DNA from: Candidatus Fermentibacterota bacterium
GTDB lineage: Bacteria > JAFGKV01
Length of the DNA stretch: 40,309 nucleotides
NCBI GenBank assembly: GCA_030620115.1
Contig: JAUXFG010000012.1
Span: forward strand, 1-40,309
Direction: 5' to 3'
The translations under genes were made by a program, and so were the position numbers. Under the pieces are notes generated by a model. That model searched no databases. It was not told where the DNA came from and worked only from the letters and a program-made list of their open reading frames with translations. Positions 25,177-33,360 of this stretch are shown in pieces (within the stretch, counting starts at the first letter, position 1; each line of letters begins with the position of its first letter).

Positions 25177-25515
25177 ATGAATGTGGAATACCACAAGTGG
25201 TGGAGCCCTGCACTACAACAAGATGCCGAGCTGAAGGTGCATGGCCATGCACTCAATTTCCTTTTTCGTCACCCGGATGTGTTTGATGGGGTGATTGCTT
25301 TGAGTGGGGTTTATGGGGCGAGATCCCTTTTGGGTGATTACATGGACGGCGAAGCATACGTCGTTTTCCCTCTTCTGCTGACCTCTGACCTCTGTCTTCT
25401 GACCTCTCCGGCGCGAAGCGGCGGTCCTTCTTCCGAGCGAGGTCTCGGAAGAAGCGTAGACTCTGCTATTGACAGAGACGAAGGATTCATGCAGACTGGC
25501 ATCCCCGTTCATTGA
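25177..25515 (+). pseudogene. COG4947-type esterase gene with internal and 3' deletions
   Basis: AAGGA 5 bases upstream of ATG 25177 suggests the native start. The first residues, MNVEYHKWWSPALQQDAELK, match the opening of COG4947 alpha/beta-hydrolase esterases. After KVHGHA the sequence jumps to LNFLFRHPDVFDGVIALSG, which in the family follows the Ser-nucleophile elbow (consensus G-x-S-x-GAYHA). About 80 residues including the catalytic Ser are absent. Homology continues through LLGDYMDGEAYV and then ends in low-complexity DNA (repeats of CTGACCTCT). The deletion junction falls on GTGCATGGCCATGCAC (25237-25252), a perfect palindrome. The product cannot be a working esterase. Confidence 0.72.
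25378..25454. repeat. CTGACCTCT short repeats and adjacent hairpin
   Basis: Around 25378-25407 the bases run CTGACCTCTGACCTCTGTC, then TTCTGACCTC, a short imperfect tandem repeat. A perfect 11-bp stem follows, CTTCTTCCGAG (25427-25437) with CTCGGAAGAAG (25444-25454), loop CGAGGT. No T-tract follows, so a terminator role is uncertain. Confidence 0.5.
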
Positions 25516-25544
25516 ACAACCCGGCTCTTTTCTTGAGGATGACT

Positions 25545-26021
25545 ATGCTAATCAGCAGCTTGATGGATTCCAGTCTCGTTGACGTCGGCACGCACATGGA
25601 TGGCAAGAAGGAGGTGCTTGAGAAACTCGTCGATCTTGCCGAGCAGCATGGCATGGTTACTGATCGTAAGACCGTACTCCGATCTCTCCTGGAAAGGGAG
25701 GGAATGTGCAGTACGGCCATCGGGAAAGGGGTGGCAATTCCACATCCTAAAGAAGGCTTGCCCGGCGCATTTGACGGTGTGGCCTTCAGTGCCGTGAGGA
25801 TCGATGGAGGCCTCGACTTGGACGCTCCCGACCAAAAACCGGTTCAGCTGTTCTTTCTGGTAGGGGCGGAGGATCGCCGGGAACATCTCCTTATTTTGGG
25901 GAAGTTGGCCAGACTGCTGCGCAACAACGATCTGAGAGAAGATCTCATCGGGGCACAAACGTCGGAGGAGTTCGTCGAGCGGATGCAGGCGGCTGAGCTT
26001 AGCATGAACAACTCACGCTGA
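25545..26021 (+). CDS. PTS EIIA-type (PtsN/FruA-like) regulatory protein
   Basis: The 158-residue protein has the EIIA(Ntr/Fru) fold: KKEVLEKLVDLAEQHGMV, LLEREGMCSTAIGKGVAIPHPKEG with the phosphorylatable His at residue 67, and VQLFFLVGAEDRREHLLILGKLARLLRN. ATG 25545 is favoured, with TGAGG 6 bases upstream; ATG 25539 and TTG 25512 are too close to or ahead of that site. No HPr, EI or EIIBC gene is seen in the window, so it is more likely a regulator of the PtsN kind than part of a sugar transporter. It follows the eroded tldD-ATP-grasp-esterase unit on the same strand. Confidence 0.85.
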   Translation: MLISSLMDSSLVDVGTHMDGKKEVLEKLVDLAEQHGMVTDRKTVLRSLLEREGMCSTAIGKGVAIPHPKEGLPGAFDGVAFSAVRIDGGLDLDAPDQKPVQLFFLVGAEDRREHLLILGKLARLLRNNDLREDLIGAQTSEEFVERMQAAELSMNNSR

Positions 26022-26057
26022 GTTCTTCGCTGCTTCGCGATCCCGCCTCCTGGGCAG

Positions 26058-26076
26058 GAGTGAGAAATGCGGGCTA
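26058..26076. repeat. MITE-like right terminus at the PF13625 gene stop codon
   Basis: GAGTGAGAAATGCGGGCTA is the dispersed terminal motif in right-end orientation. On the minus strand it begins TAGCCCGC, and that TAG (26074-26076) is the stop codon of the minus-strand gene. It overlaps the arm of a small hairpin, CTCC-TGGGCA-GGAG, at 26047-26060. Confidence 0.6.
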
Positions 26077-27930
26077 TTCCTTTATGTCGACTTCTACGAA
26101 GACTTCCTCTGCTATGTGATGCAGGTTCTGCGGCAACGAGTTCTCCAGAAAGGCCTCCACCTCTTCCAGCGTCCAACCCAGCTTCCGGCTCCGCAGGAGC
26201 GATTGCTTCGTCACCCGGAATCTGCATGCCCGATCAACACCAAGGATATCAGCCACTTCGGCAGCCTTTCTCAATCGTTGGAGCGGGGTCTGGATCGGGA
26301 GATAGAACTCACCGCTTGCGGCAACCTTGATGGATTCCTCGGGCGCTTGCCCGGCTTCCTCCTCGGGAGGCGTCTTTTTTGTGACGCCCCTGACATAGAG
26401 GAGGCCGGCATGGTCTCTGGCGATTTCGATTTCGTGGGCCCACCACAGAGTTGTGGCCAGTGATTCCAATAGCGGCGGCGATGAATCGTGTGGGGCATTG
26501 AGGATCTCAGTCACGGGAGCAAGGTCAGGAGCGGTGGCCAATAGCCTTCGAAAGCCCGGCGACCCGATTAATAGACTCGTGACGCCCGAAATCGGGGTCC
26601 ACCTCTTCAGCGCTCCTGAGAGCTCAAGAAGGAAGCTTCGCAATCTGCCAACAAGATGTGTCATAGGACCCGGATTTCCCAGGCGGCACGCCGACGCCCG
26701 TGTCTCATCCCATGAGGAGAGGATACCCAGACAAGAGACAGCCACCTCTTGGAATGCCATGGGACCTTTGGCAATGAGTTGCTCTGCCTCGGCAGATGGT
26801 TCGATTCGGTCCGTTTCCCCCGCCGCACATCTGGCGAGCCAATCGACATCCCACGCCACAGACAGGAGAAACCGCTGATACTGTTGGGCGATCCCCAGCA
26901 AACGGGCCAACCGATCCACGTGGATCATGCTCGGTGTGCCATCTTTTGTGGCAGGGGGCGGCATGATGCCGAGTGCCACGATAAAGCGTTGAAGGTCTAG
27001 GCCAAGATTCCCCGGAGGGGCACTTTGGAGCAGGCTTGATTCCCGTGCCCGACGAACCGATTTGGCGTATCGTTTGAACATGGGTGGCAGGGCCTTTGCG
27101 ATGGGTTTCTCAGCCTCCAGTGAGATCATGAATTCCTTGAGCGCTGAACCGGGATCGAGGGTTTTCGGTCTGACGAGGCCAAGATAGAGCAGCTCCTGCA
27201 ATGCATTGTGACTTCCGGATCCGTGGTATCGCATATATCGGGGCCACGAGAAGACCTCGGGAGAACCGGCCCCGAGAAGAGACGCCAATCTGGAAGCAGG
27301 TTGCGACGATGCGGACAGATGCATGGTCTCGATGGCCAGGAGCTGACGGAGAGAGAGCCCCGGTATCTGCGTTTTCCACGACTGACGCAGGTGGAGATAG
27401 ATGGAAGCCACTCCCTGGAGAGCACGGGATGTGGAACCAGAAGTCCGGATGGCTTGGCGGGGGATCACCCCCTGTGCCAGATACGCCACCAAAGCTTGGG
27501 CCAAGCTCCCGTTGAGGGTCCATGCTGCGTCGGAAAGGAAGGCATACTCGAGAGGAATGAGTGCATGTCGGTGCTCATCGATCATGAAACCCAAACCGAG
27601 TTCCAGTATCCGGTTGGTGAGGCCCGCAGGAAGAGGTGGTGGGGCAAGATCCATGAGCAACCGCTTCAGTGCGTCTCTGTAGTTCCGACGGTCTGTATCA
27701 TTGAGTTGTCGGAGTTGATGTGAAACCCACTCTTTCCGGCCGAGGTAGCGATAGAGTTTATCCTCAAGCTGAAGGCCTCGGAAATGGTCGCCCCGTGTGA
27801 GCCCCAATTCGAGCTGTTCCGCCATATGGGCCACCAGCGCCGGGCTGGCATCAAGAATCTGTGATAGGAGAATAGGTGGTTTGACCCTCCGTGATTTGCC
27901 CGGCGTTCCCGCACGCTTGCTCTGACTCAA
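26074..27930 (-). CDS. Helicase-associated (PF13625, XPB/Ssl2-like) domain protein without helicase core
   Basis: The C-terminal region, about residues 541-612 (GEFYLPIQTPLQRLRKAAEV to GWTLEEVEAFLENSLPQNL), matches the helicase-associated domain found N-terminal to XPB/Ssl2-like helicases. The remaining 540 residues are mainly helical with winged-helix-like stretches. No Walker A or B motif is visible, so there is no helicase core. Stand-alone proteins of this type are widespread in bacteria but not characterised, to my knowledge. TTG 27930 is preceded by AGGAG 8 bases upstream and lies 13 bases after the cphA stop, so the two genes should be co-transcribed. The stop codon TAG coincides with a repeat terminus. 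Confidence 0.7.
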   Translation of the reverse strand: MSQSKRAGTPGKSRRVKPPILLSQILDASPALVAHMAEQLELGLTRGDHFRGLQLEDKLYRYLGRKEWVSHQLRQLNDTDRRNYRDALKRLLMDLAPPPLPAGLTNRILELGLGFMIDEHRHALIPLEYAFLSDAAWTLNGSLAQALVAYLAQGVIPRQAIRTSGSTSRALQGVASIYLHLRQSWKTQIPGLSLRQLLAIETMHLSASSQPASRLASLLGAGSPEVFSWPRYMRYHGSGSHNALQELLYLGLVRPKTLDPGSALKEFMISLEAEKPIAKALPPMFKRYAKSVRRARESSLLQSAPPGNLGLDLQRFIVALGIMPPPATKDGTPSMIHVDRLARLLGIAQQYQRFLLSVAWDVDWLARCAAGETDRIEPSAEAEQLIAKGPMAFQEVAVSCLGILSSWDETRASACRLGNPGPMTHLVGRLRSFLLELSGALKRWTPISGVTSLLIGSPGFRRLLATAPDLAPVTEILNAPHDSSPPLLESLATTLWWAHEIEIARDHAGLLYVRGVTKKTPPEEEAGQAPEESIKVAASGEFYLPIQTPLQRLRKAAEVADILGVDRACRFRVTKQSLLRSRKLGWTLEEVEAFLENSLPQNLHHIAEEVFVEVDIKE

Positions 27931-27942
27931 TTGGTTCCGCTC

Positions 27943-30576
27943 CTATTCTGTGCCAGTCGGCCTATGATCCGCAGCCGCATTTCTCGTGTGTCGGATCGCT
28001 CCCATAGCATGGTCAGCACGGCTCGTAAGAATCAGGATCAGGTCACGAGGTTGTGCCGCATCGAGTGCCGAAGCGATGGCCCGATCCTCCTGATCAAGAT
28101 GGTGGATCACGTCTGGCCCCATGCCCGCTGATTCGAGGGCATGGGCCAACAGCTGCACGCCTCTGTGGGGTTCTCGATCAGACAAGTGAGATGGGTTGAT
28201 GTAAAGGAAGATTTCCGAGGCGATTCCCGCCATGCTTTCCCCCGAGCTGGCGATATCATCGTCGTCCTGATCTACCCCCGGACACATCACGACGAGGATC
28301 CTCTTGTAACTACTCTTTGCCAGAAAGGAAGCAAGGGCACCATGGGCGCTCGCCGTATGTCCACAATCGATCATGACCTGATGATTGCCATGGGGAAAGA
28401 TGTTTGTTCTGCCCGGATTCTGGGCGTAGGACGGCAAGAACGAGAGAAGCCCTTCACGAATCGTCTCAACCTTGACCCCGAGGCTATGGGCAGCCGCAAT
28501 GGCGGCCATGGCATTCTGTATGTTGAATTCTGCCAAGCCTTCGAAGGCCATAGAGATGTCGGTAGTCCTGGCCACGGGAGTGACCGTCTCACCTTTCATG
28601 AGCGCAAGGAACCCATTCTGGTTCACCACGGCCGTACCGCCCCTGTCGACATGTTGCACTATGATTTCGTTTTCGGGATCCATGGTGAAGAAAACAATTC
28701 GCTCATAGCACCGAGCAGTCATTTCCACACAGCGTGGATCATCGGCGTTGAGCACGGAACTCCCCCCTGACCTCACGACCTCTGCCACCAGGGCCTTGAG
28801 GTACGCCAGATCATCGAGGTCTCTGATATTGCCGAACCCGCGCTGGCCTTCTCGCACGTTCAGGACGATACCCACGTCCGCATTCTTGTATCCGAGACCG
28901 TACTTGAGCATGCCCGCCCTGGCCGTCTCAAGAACGGCACAGTCAATGGTCGGATCCCTGAGCACCACTCCGGCTGAATACGGGTCACCCCGATCCCCCT
29001 TGGCCATCTGACGCCCTGCGATGTACATCCCATCAGTACATGACATGCCGACGACAAAACCAGCGGTTTTCATGAGGTGGGCGGCAAGACGGACGGTGGT
29101 GGTCTTCCCGTTGGTTCCGGTCACGGAGATGATAGGGATATCATGTGTTGTGCCTGAAGGAAACAACATGTCCACCAGGGGCGTCGCCACGTTTCGATGC
29201 GTCCCCTCCGAAGGAAAGAGGTGGGCTCGGAAGTCGGGCGAGGCGTTCACCTCTATGACGGCTCCCCCATTCTCCAGGATGGAAGCGCTGATGCAAGGGC
29301 TGATGATGTCGATTCCCGCCACATCAAGGCCGATGATCTTGGCGGCTCGCTCCGCGATGCGGCGGTTGGTGGGATGGACGTCGTCCGTGACATCCTCGGC
29401 TGATCCTCCTGTGCTCAGATTCGACCTGAGCTCGAGGTCGAACCTTTGATCATCCGAAAGCACCGTATCCAAGGTATAGCCGTGCTGTTGCAGGAGTACC
29501 TCTGTGGCAGGCGATACCGCCAACCGAGTCATTGCTTTTTCGTGGCCGAAACCCCGTCTCGGATTTCGATTCTCGATCTCGATCAACTCGGAGATGGTAT
29601 GCTTCCCATCACCAATGAGGTGTGCCGGGATCCTGCGGATGGCGGCGATGAACTTCCCATCTATCACCAGGAGACGATAGTCGGCACCTGGGAGCATTTG
29701 CTCAACAATGCTTACGTGTGCGCAATCCATTGCTCTCTCAAATGCGGCACGGAGATCGAGTTCATTATCCACGCCGACGGTGACGCCTCTTCCATGATGG
29801 CCATCGAGAGGTTTGACCACCACTGGGTACCCGATCGTCTCCGCCAGCTTCTTGGCCGACTCCGGGTCAGCACAGGTATCATTTCTCGGCACCGGTATGC
29901 CGGCGTCCCGCAGCATTCTCGTCGTCAATGCCTTGTTTCCCGCGGTCTCCACGCCGACGAATGAGGTGTCGGATGTAATAGTCCCTTTGATACGTTTCTG
30001 GTACTTGCCTTCTCCAAGCTGGATGAGATCGTATCGGTCCAGTCTGAGCACCGTGATATTGCGGTGCTCCGTTTCATCGATTATCGCGGCGGTCGAAGGG
30101 CCCAGCTTGTGTTCGTCGAGAATATCAAGCAGTTTCTTGATGGTTTTCTCGACATCATAATCCCTGTTGTTGAGAATTGATTCGACAAGATTGAAGGCTT
30201 CGATCCCTGCGAGGATACCTGCCTTATCCACCCAGTAACTATACACCACGTTATAGACGCCCGACTTTCCCGCCGAGCGGGTTTTGCCGAAACCGACCTT
30301 CATGAAGGCGATGCACTGCAACTCAATCGCAATGTGTTCGATGACATGACCCAGCAGTGTGCCCTCTCGCACGCGTGAGATGAATCCCCCCCGCACGCCC
30401 TTGCTGCATTTGTGCTCATAGATGGAGGGGAGAGAGGCAAGAAGCTTCTCGGCAAACCCGGGAAAGGACGACGTGAAGACCTCATTATACTCTTCAAGAT
30501 CCAGTGCCATCACGATGACGGGTCGCAGGCTAAAGTAGTTCGCTCCCTCCAGCGCCTTGATATCCAGTATCTTCAT
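27943..30576 (-). CDS. cphA: Cyanophycin synthetase
   Basis: At 877 residues this has full CphA1 length. The N-domain starts MKILDIKALEGANYFSLRP and contains LGHVIEHIAIELQ. An ATP-grasp domain (about 210-470) contains PVVVKPLDGHHGRGVTVGV and INASPDFRAH-type metal ligands (VIEVNASPDFR). A Mur-ligase-like domain (about 475-877) has the P-loop VTGTNGKTTTVRL. The enzyme adds Asp to the backbone in the ATP-grasp site and Arg to the side chain in the Mur-like site, making the storage polymer multi-L-arginyl-poly-L-aspartate in the cytoplasm. ATG 30576 gives the canonical N-terminus; a GTG lies 3 codons upstream. No cyanophycinase is seen in the window. speD lies 102 bases upstream. Confidence 0.95.
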   Translation of the reverse strand: MKILDIKALEGANYFSLRPVIVMALDLEEYNEVFTSSFPGFAEKLLASLPSIYEHKCSKGVRGGFISRVREGTLLGHVIEHIAIELQCIAFMKVGFGKTRSAGKSGVYNVVYSYWVDKAGILAGIEAFNLVESILNNRDYDVEKTIKKLLDILDEHKLGPSTAAIIDETEHRNITVLRLDRYDLIQLGEGKYQKRIKGTITSDTSFVGVETAGNKALTTRMLRDAGIPVPRNDTCADPESAKKLAETIGYPVVVKPLDGHHGRGVTVGVDNELDLRAAFERAMDCAHVSIVEQMLPGADYRLLVIDGKFIAAIRRIPAHLIGDGKHTISELIEIENRNPRRGFGHEKAMTRLAVSPATEVLLQQHGYTLDTVLSDDQRFDLELRSNLSTGGSAEDVTDDVHPTNRRIAERAAKIIGLDVAGIDIISPCISASILENGGAVIEVNASPDFRAHLFPSEGTHRNVATPLVDMLFPSGTTHDIPIISVTGTNGKTTTVRLAAHLMKTAGFVVGMSCTDGMYIAGRQMAKGDRGDPYSAGVVLRDPTIDCAVLETARAGMLKYGLGYKNADVGIVLNVREGQRGFGNIRDLDDLAYLKALVAEVVRSGGSSVLNADDPRCVEMTARCYERIVFFTMDPENEIIVQHVDRGGTAVVNQNGFLALMKGETVTPVARTTDISMAFEGLAEFNIQNAMAAIAAAHSLGVKVETIREGLLSFLPSYAQNPGRTNIFPHGNHQVMIDCGHTASAHGALASFLAKSSYKRILVVMCPGVDQDDDDIASSGESMAGIASEIFLYINPSHLSDREPHRGVQLLAHALESAGMGPDVIHHLDQEDRAIASALDAAQPRDLILILTSRADHAMGAIRHTRNAAADHRPTGTE

Positions 30577-30678
30577 GGGCGCCACTGCCAGCCCACCCCC
30601 GTCAGGGGATGCTGCGGAGTCGAAGGAAAGGTCATTGCACGGCAGGCTTCAAGCCGGTTGACGAGCCTTTCTATCCGA

Positions 30679-31062
30679 TCACACGAAGTAGGGTGGCTTT
30701 TTCTCATCGAATTTCTCAAGTGCGCCCCGTCCGATCTCAAGGATCTTGTGATTGGATGGGCTCATTGTGGAAATGATGTGGTCTACCGCTCGCTGAGGAA
30801 AGACTCGATTCCCGCAGGTGAATACATCCACGGCTGCATAGCCGTATTCCGGCCATGTATGAATGGAGAGATGCGATTCCGCGATGATCACGACTCCACT
30901 CACACCCTGGGGCTTGAACTTCCTAAAATCGTGGTGCAGTATCGTAGCCCCAGCTTCTTCGGCCGCCCTCACCAGCGATTCCTGTACGAATTCGAGGTTG
31001 TCTAGCTGAACCGAATTCGAGCCATAAAGCTCTAAGAGAAGGTGCGTTCCTAGAGTCTCCAT
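30679..31062 (-). CDS. speD: S-adenosylmethionine decarboxylase proenzyme
   Basis: This 127-residue bacterial (class 1B) AdoMetDC has all the key sites. The self-cleavage Glu62-Ser63 in AESHLSIHTWPE yields the pyruvoyl group on Ser63. His68 and Cys83 (VFTCGN) occupy the expected processing and catalytic positions. AAAGGG upstream supports ATG 31062; 26 further in-frame upstream codons have no support. The enzyme makes decarboxylated AdoMet, the aminopropyl donor for spermidine. A membrane-embedded spermidine-synthase-like gene lies at 35284, but it is unlikely to be the partner. Placement directly upstream of cphA links two sinks of arginine-derived nitrogen (inference). Confidence 0.94.
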   Translation of the reverse strand: METLGTHLLLELYGSNSVQLDNLEFVQESLVRAAEEAGATILHHDFRKFKPQGVSGVVIIAESHLSIHTWPEYGYAAVDVFTCGNRVFPQRAVDHIISTMSPSNHKILEIGRGALEKFDEKKPPYFV

Positions 31063-31248
31063 CCGTGGGCCCTTTCCAATGCATATTGCATGAGCAGGGA
31101 TAGACTGATAAGACGATCCTGGCCTATCGGGGTCGACCATGTCGCCACACCGGACAAGCCAGGATGTGTAACAGGCTCAGTGCTCCAGCCAGAACTTCAA
31201 GTGATATCGCGTGGTCTTATTCGCTGAGAGAGTTGCGTCCAAACTCAG

Positions 31249-31422
31249 CTATCCAGGCATAGAGATCGCGCCTTCAGGGCACTCATCGACACAAACACCG
31301 CACTCGATGCAGTCATCCTCGCTGATCACTGCAACACCGTCCATGGTGATCGCCTCGACTGGGCAGACCGGGACGCACGATTCGCAGCCCGTGCATTTGT
31401 CACCGTCAACTACCGCCGCCAT
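31249..31422 (-). CDS. 2[4Fe-4S] ferredoxin
   Basis: This 57-residue protein has two complete cluster motifs, CTGCESCVPVCPVEAI and CIECGVCVDECPEGAI, so both [4Fe-4S] clusters can form. It is a small soluble electron carrier of the clostridial type. GAGGAG 8 bases before ATG 31422 fixes the start; longer frames to 31557 run through non-coding DNA. The presence of a low-potential ferredoxin fits an organism with anaerobic metabolism. The next gene upstream (31660) is divergent. Confidence 0.93.
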   Translation of the reverse strand: MAAVVDGDKCTGCESCVPVCPVEAITMDGVAVISEDDCIECGVCVDECPEGAISMPG

Positions 31423-31659
31423 TTGTTCAACTCCTCGGAAAAGGCTATAACTCCATTGATGATAATCAGGGCTCTCCACCGGAGCCCGTAAGGCGCATAA
31501 TGAACAGACAACTAGGCGAATGAATGCCCTGGACGTCAAGTATTTCTCCCCCCGCAACGCCGTGGTAGATCCTGCGCTAGGGGAGATGGGTCACTCCTGC
31601 TTGACAGCGCGCGCCGTGCGAACCAGTTTCAGCTTCTCGTTGCCAGGAGGAGGTGTTGG

Positions 31660-33360
31660 ATGGCGAGAGATGCTGAGGGGAGAGATCTGATCCGTGCCGC
31701 GGAACAGCTGATTGTTCTGCGTGCGCCGCGAGATCTGATTCGAACTACATTGGTGTGGATTCGGCGGATGTCGGCGACAAAGGAAGTCGCCTTCCTGTCA
31801 GAGGAAGACAAGGGATATGCGGCCTATACCCTGAGGGGTGACCATGAGCTCCGGCGAGACTGGTACGAGCGGCAAGAAGAATTCGATTTCGGGATACACG
31901 ATGGACTGGGGGTCTCGGGAGAGGATCTCCGGATTCCACTGATCTTTGGGAAAAGGCAATGGGGAGAGCTTCTCCTAAGGGGATCGGCGAATGCTTTGAC
32001 ACCGGAATGTCGGGACCAACTTGCCGCCTTGGGGAGACTGACGGCGAGGGCCTTCAGGAATGCGTTCGTATATGACCGCCTCCGTGCGCGAGTGAAGGGT
32101 GTGACCGCCCTTTGGAAGGTGGGAACCACCATCAGCTCATCCCTCAATCTGCAATATCTTCTTGAGCTTATCCTTTCCTCGCTACGTGAGGTGGTTCCCT
32201 ATGATGCAGCCGGAATTTATCTTCTGGATCGGGATGGTGAGCGGCTGACTGCTGCCACACTCCGCGGCTATCGATCAGAGAAGGAGAAGGTGGCCAGGGC
32301 AAAGGTGGGGCAGGGCCTTATCGGGTGGGCGACCAAGCAGGGCGATGATCTTTTGGTGGATGATGTGGTCGCGAACCCTCATTACATAGTTGCGCGGGAG
32401 GAGACCAGATCGGAGATGGTAGCCCTGATTCGACGGGGCAGCCGCATAGTTGGCGCGTTCAATGTGGAGAGCGATGAACCGCATGCCTATTCGCGGATTG
32501 ATCTTTTCCACCTCAAGGCCCTGGCCAGCCAGGCGGCGATTGCGGTGGATAATGCCATGCTCTATCGAGAGGCATTGGAGAAACGACAGCTTGACTCTGA
32601 GCTGTCTCTGGCTCGAGACATCCAGCAGAAGTTGCTGCCTAGGGAAGCGCCGCGTCTTCGTGGCTGGGAAATGGCAGGTCTCAATGTTCCGGCGAAACGT
32701 GTGGGCGGAGATTACTTTGATTTCATTGAGGTGAGCCGGGGCATCATGGGGATCTCAATCGCAGATGTATCGGGCAAAGGAATCCCCGCCGGCCTTGTTA
32801 TGGCAACATTTCGTGCCAGTCTCCTGGCTGAGATCCTGAACGAATATTCCATAGAAGGCATATTCAGGAAAGTGAACGAGCTTCTGGTACGGAGTACCGA
32901 TCCCGGGGTGTTTGTCACGGCCATCTACGGCACTCTAGAGCTTGGCAGCGGTGTTTTTACGTATTGCAATGCCGGCCATGTCGAACCATTGATCATCCGG
33001 CAAGGTGAAGCACCGCGGTTCGTTTCGGGTGGGGATATCGTGCTTGGATCGTTTCCACAAGCACGATACAGGCAACGTCTCGTGACGCTGGAGCATGGGG
33101 ATGTATTGCTCCTCTACACCGATGGGATAAGCGAGGCCATGGGACGAGGTGGTGAGGAGTTTGGCAGCGTACGATTAGCCTCGCTTGTTGAAGATCACAG
33201 AGAGCTTCCTGCGGTGGGCATCCGGGATCGCATTTACGCGGAGGTTTTGGAGTTCGCGGCAGATCCGACCGTACTCGACGACATGACGGCGGTGGTGGTG
33301 AAAAGGGTGGGTGAAAGACAAGGCGCGGCTTCGCGCCCTAGTGACTCGGGGAATAGTTGA
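31660..33360 (+). CDS. GAF-domain SpoIIE/RsbU-type PP2C serine phosphatase
   Basis: A GAF domain spans about residues 145-305 (KGVTALWKVGTTISSSLNLQ through IAVDNAMLY). It is preceded by a weaker GAF-like N-terminal region. The SpoIIE phosphatase domain follows a short coiled coil (ELSLARDIQQKLLP) and has metal-binding Asp residues in VGGDYFDF (about 347), ADVSGKG (about 368) and DDMTAVVV (about 539). Such proteins dephosphorylate anti-sigma-factor antagonists in partner-switching pathways; no RsbV or RsbW gene is present here. GGAGGAGG before ATG 31660 is a strong ribosome binding site. The next gene begins with a TTG that overlaps its stop (TTGA), implying coupling. Confidence 0.9.
   Translation: MARDAEGRDLIRAAEQLIVLRAPRDLIRTTLVWIRRMSATKEVAFLSEEDKGYAAYTLRGDHELRRDWYERQEEFDFGIHDGLGVSGEDLRIPLIFGKRQWGELLLRGSANALTPECRDQLAALGRLTARAFRNAFVYDRLRARVKGVTALWKVGTTISSSLNLQYLLELILSSLREVVPYDAAGIYLLDRDGERLTAATLRGYRSEKEKVARAKVGQGLIGWATKQGDDLLVDDVVANPHYIVAREETRSEMVALIRRGSRIVGAFNVESDEPHAYSRIDLFHLKALASQAAIAVDNAMLYREALEKRQLDSELSLARDIQQKLLPREAPRLRGWEMAGLNVPAKRVGGDYFDFIEVSRGIMGISIADVSGKGIPAGLVMATFRASLLAEILNEYSIEGIFRKVNELLVRSTDPGVFVTAIYGTLELGSGVFTYCNAGHVEPLIIRQGEAPRFVSGGDIVLGSFPQARYRQRLVTLEHGDVLLLYTDGISEAMGRGGEEFGSVRLASLVEDHRELPAVGIRDRIYAEVLEFAADPTVLDDMTAVVVKRVGERQGAASRPSDSGNS

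Noticed and set aside
25083-26076. One 1-kb transposon carrying the EIIA-type gene, bounded by the terminal motifs at 25083 and 26058
   Set aside because: The sequences just inside the two ends are not matching inverted repeats beyond the short motif, and the interval also holds a decayed esterase gene, so two separate partial copies are more likely.
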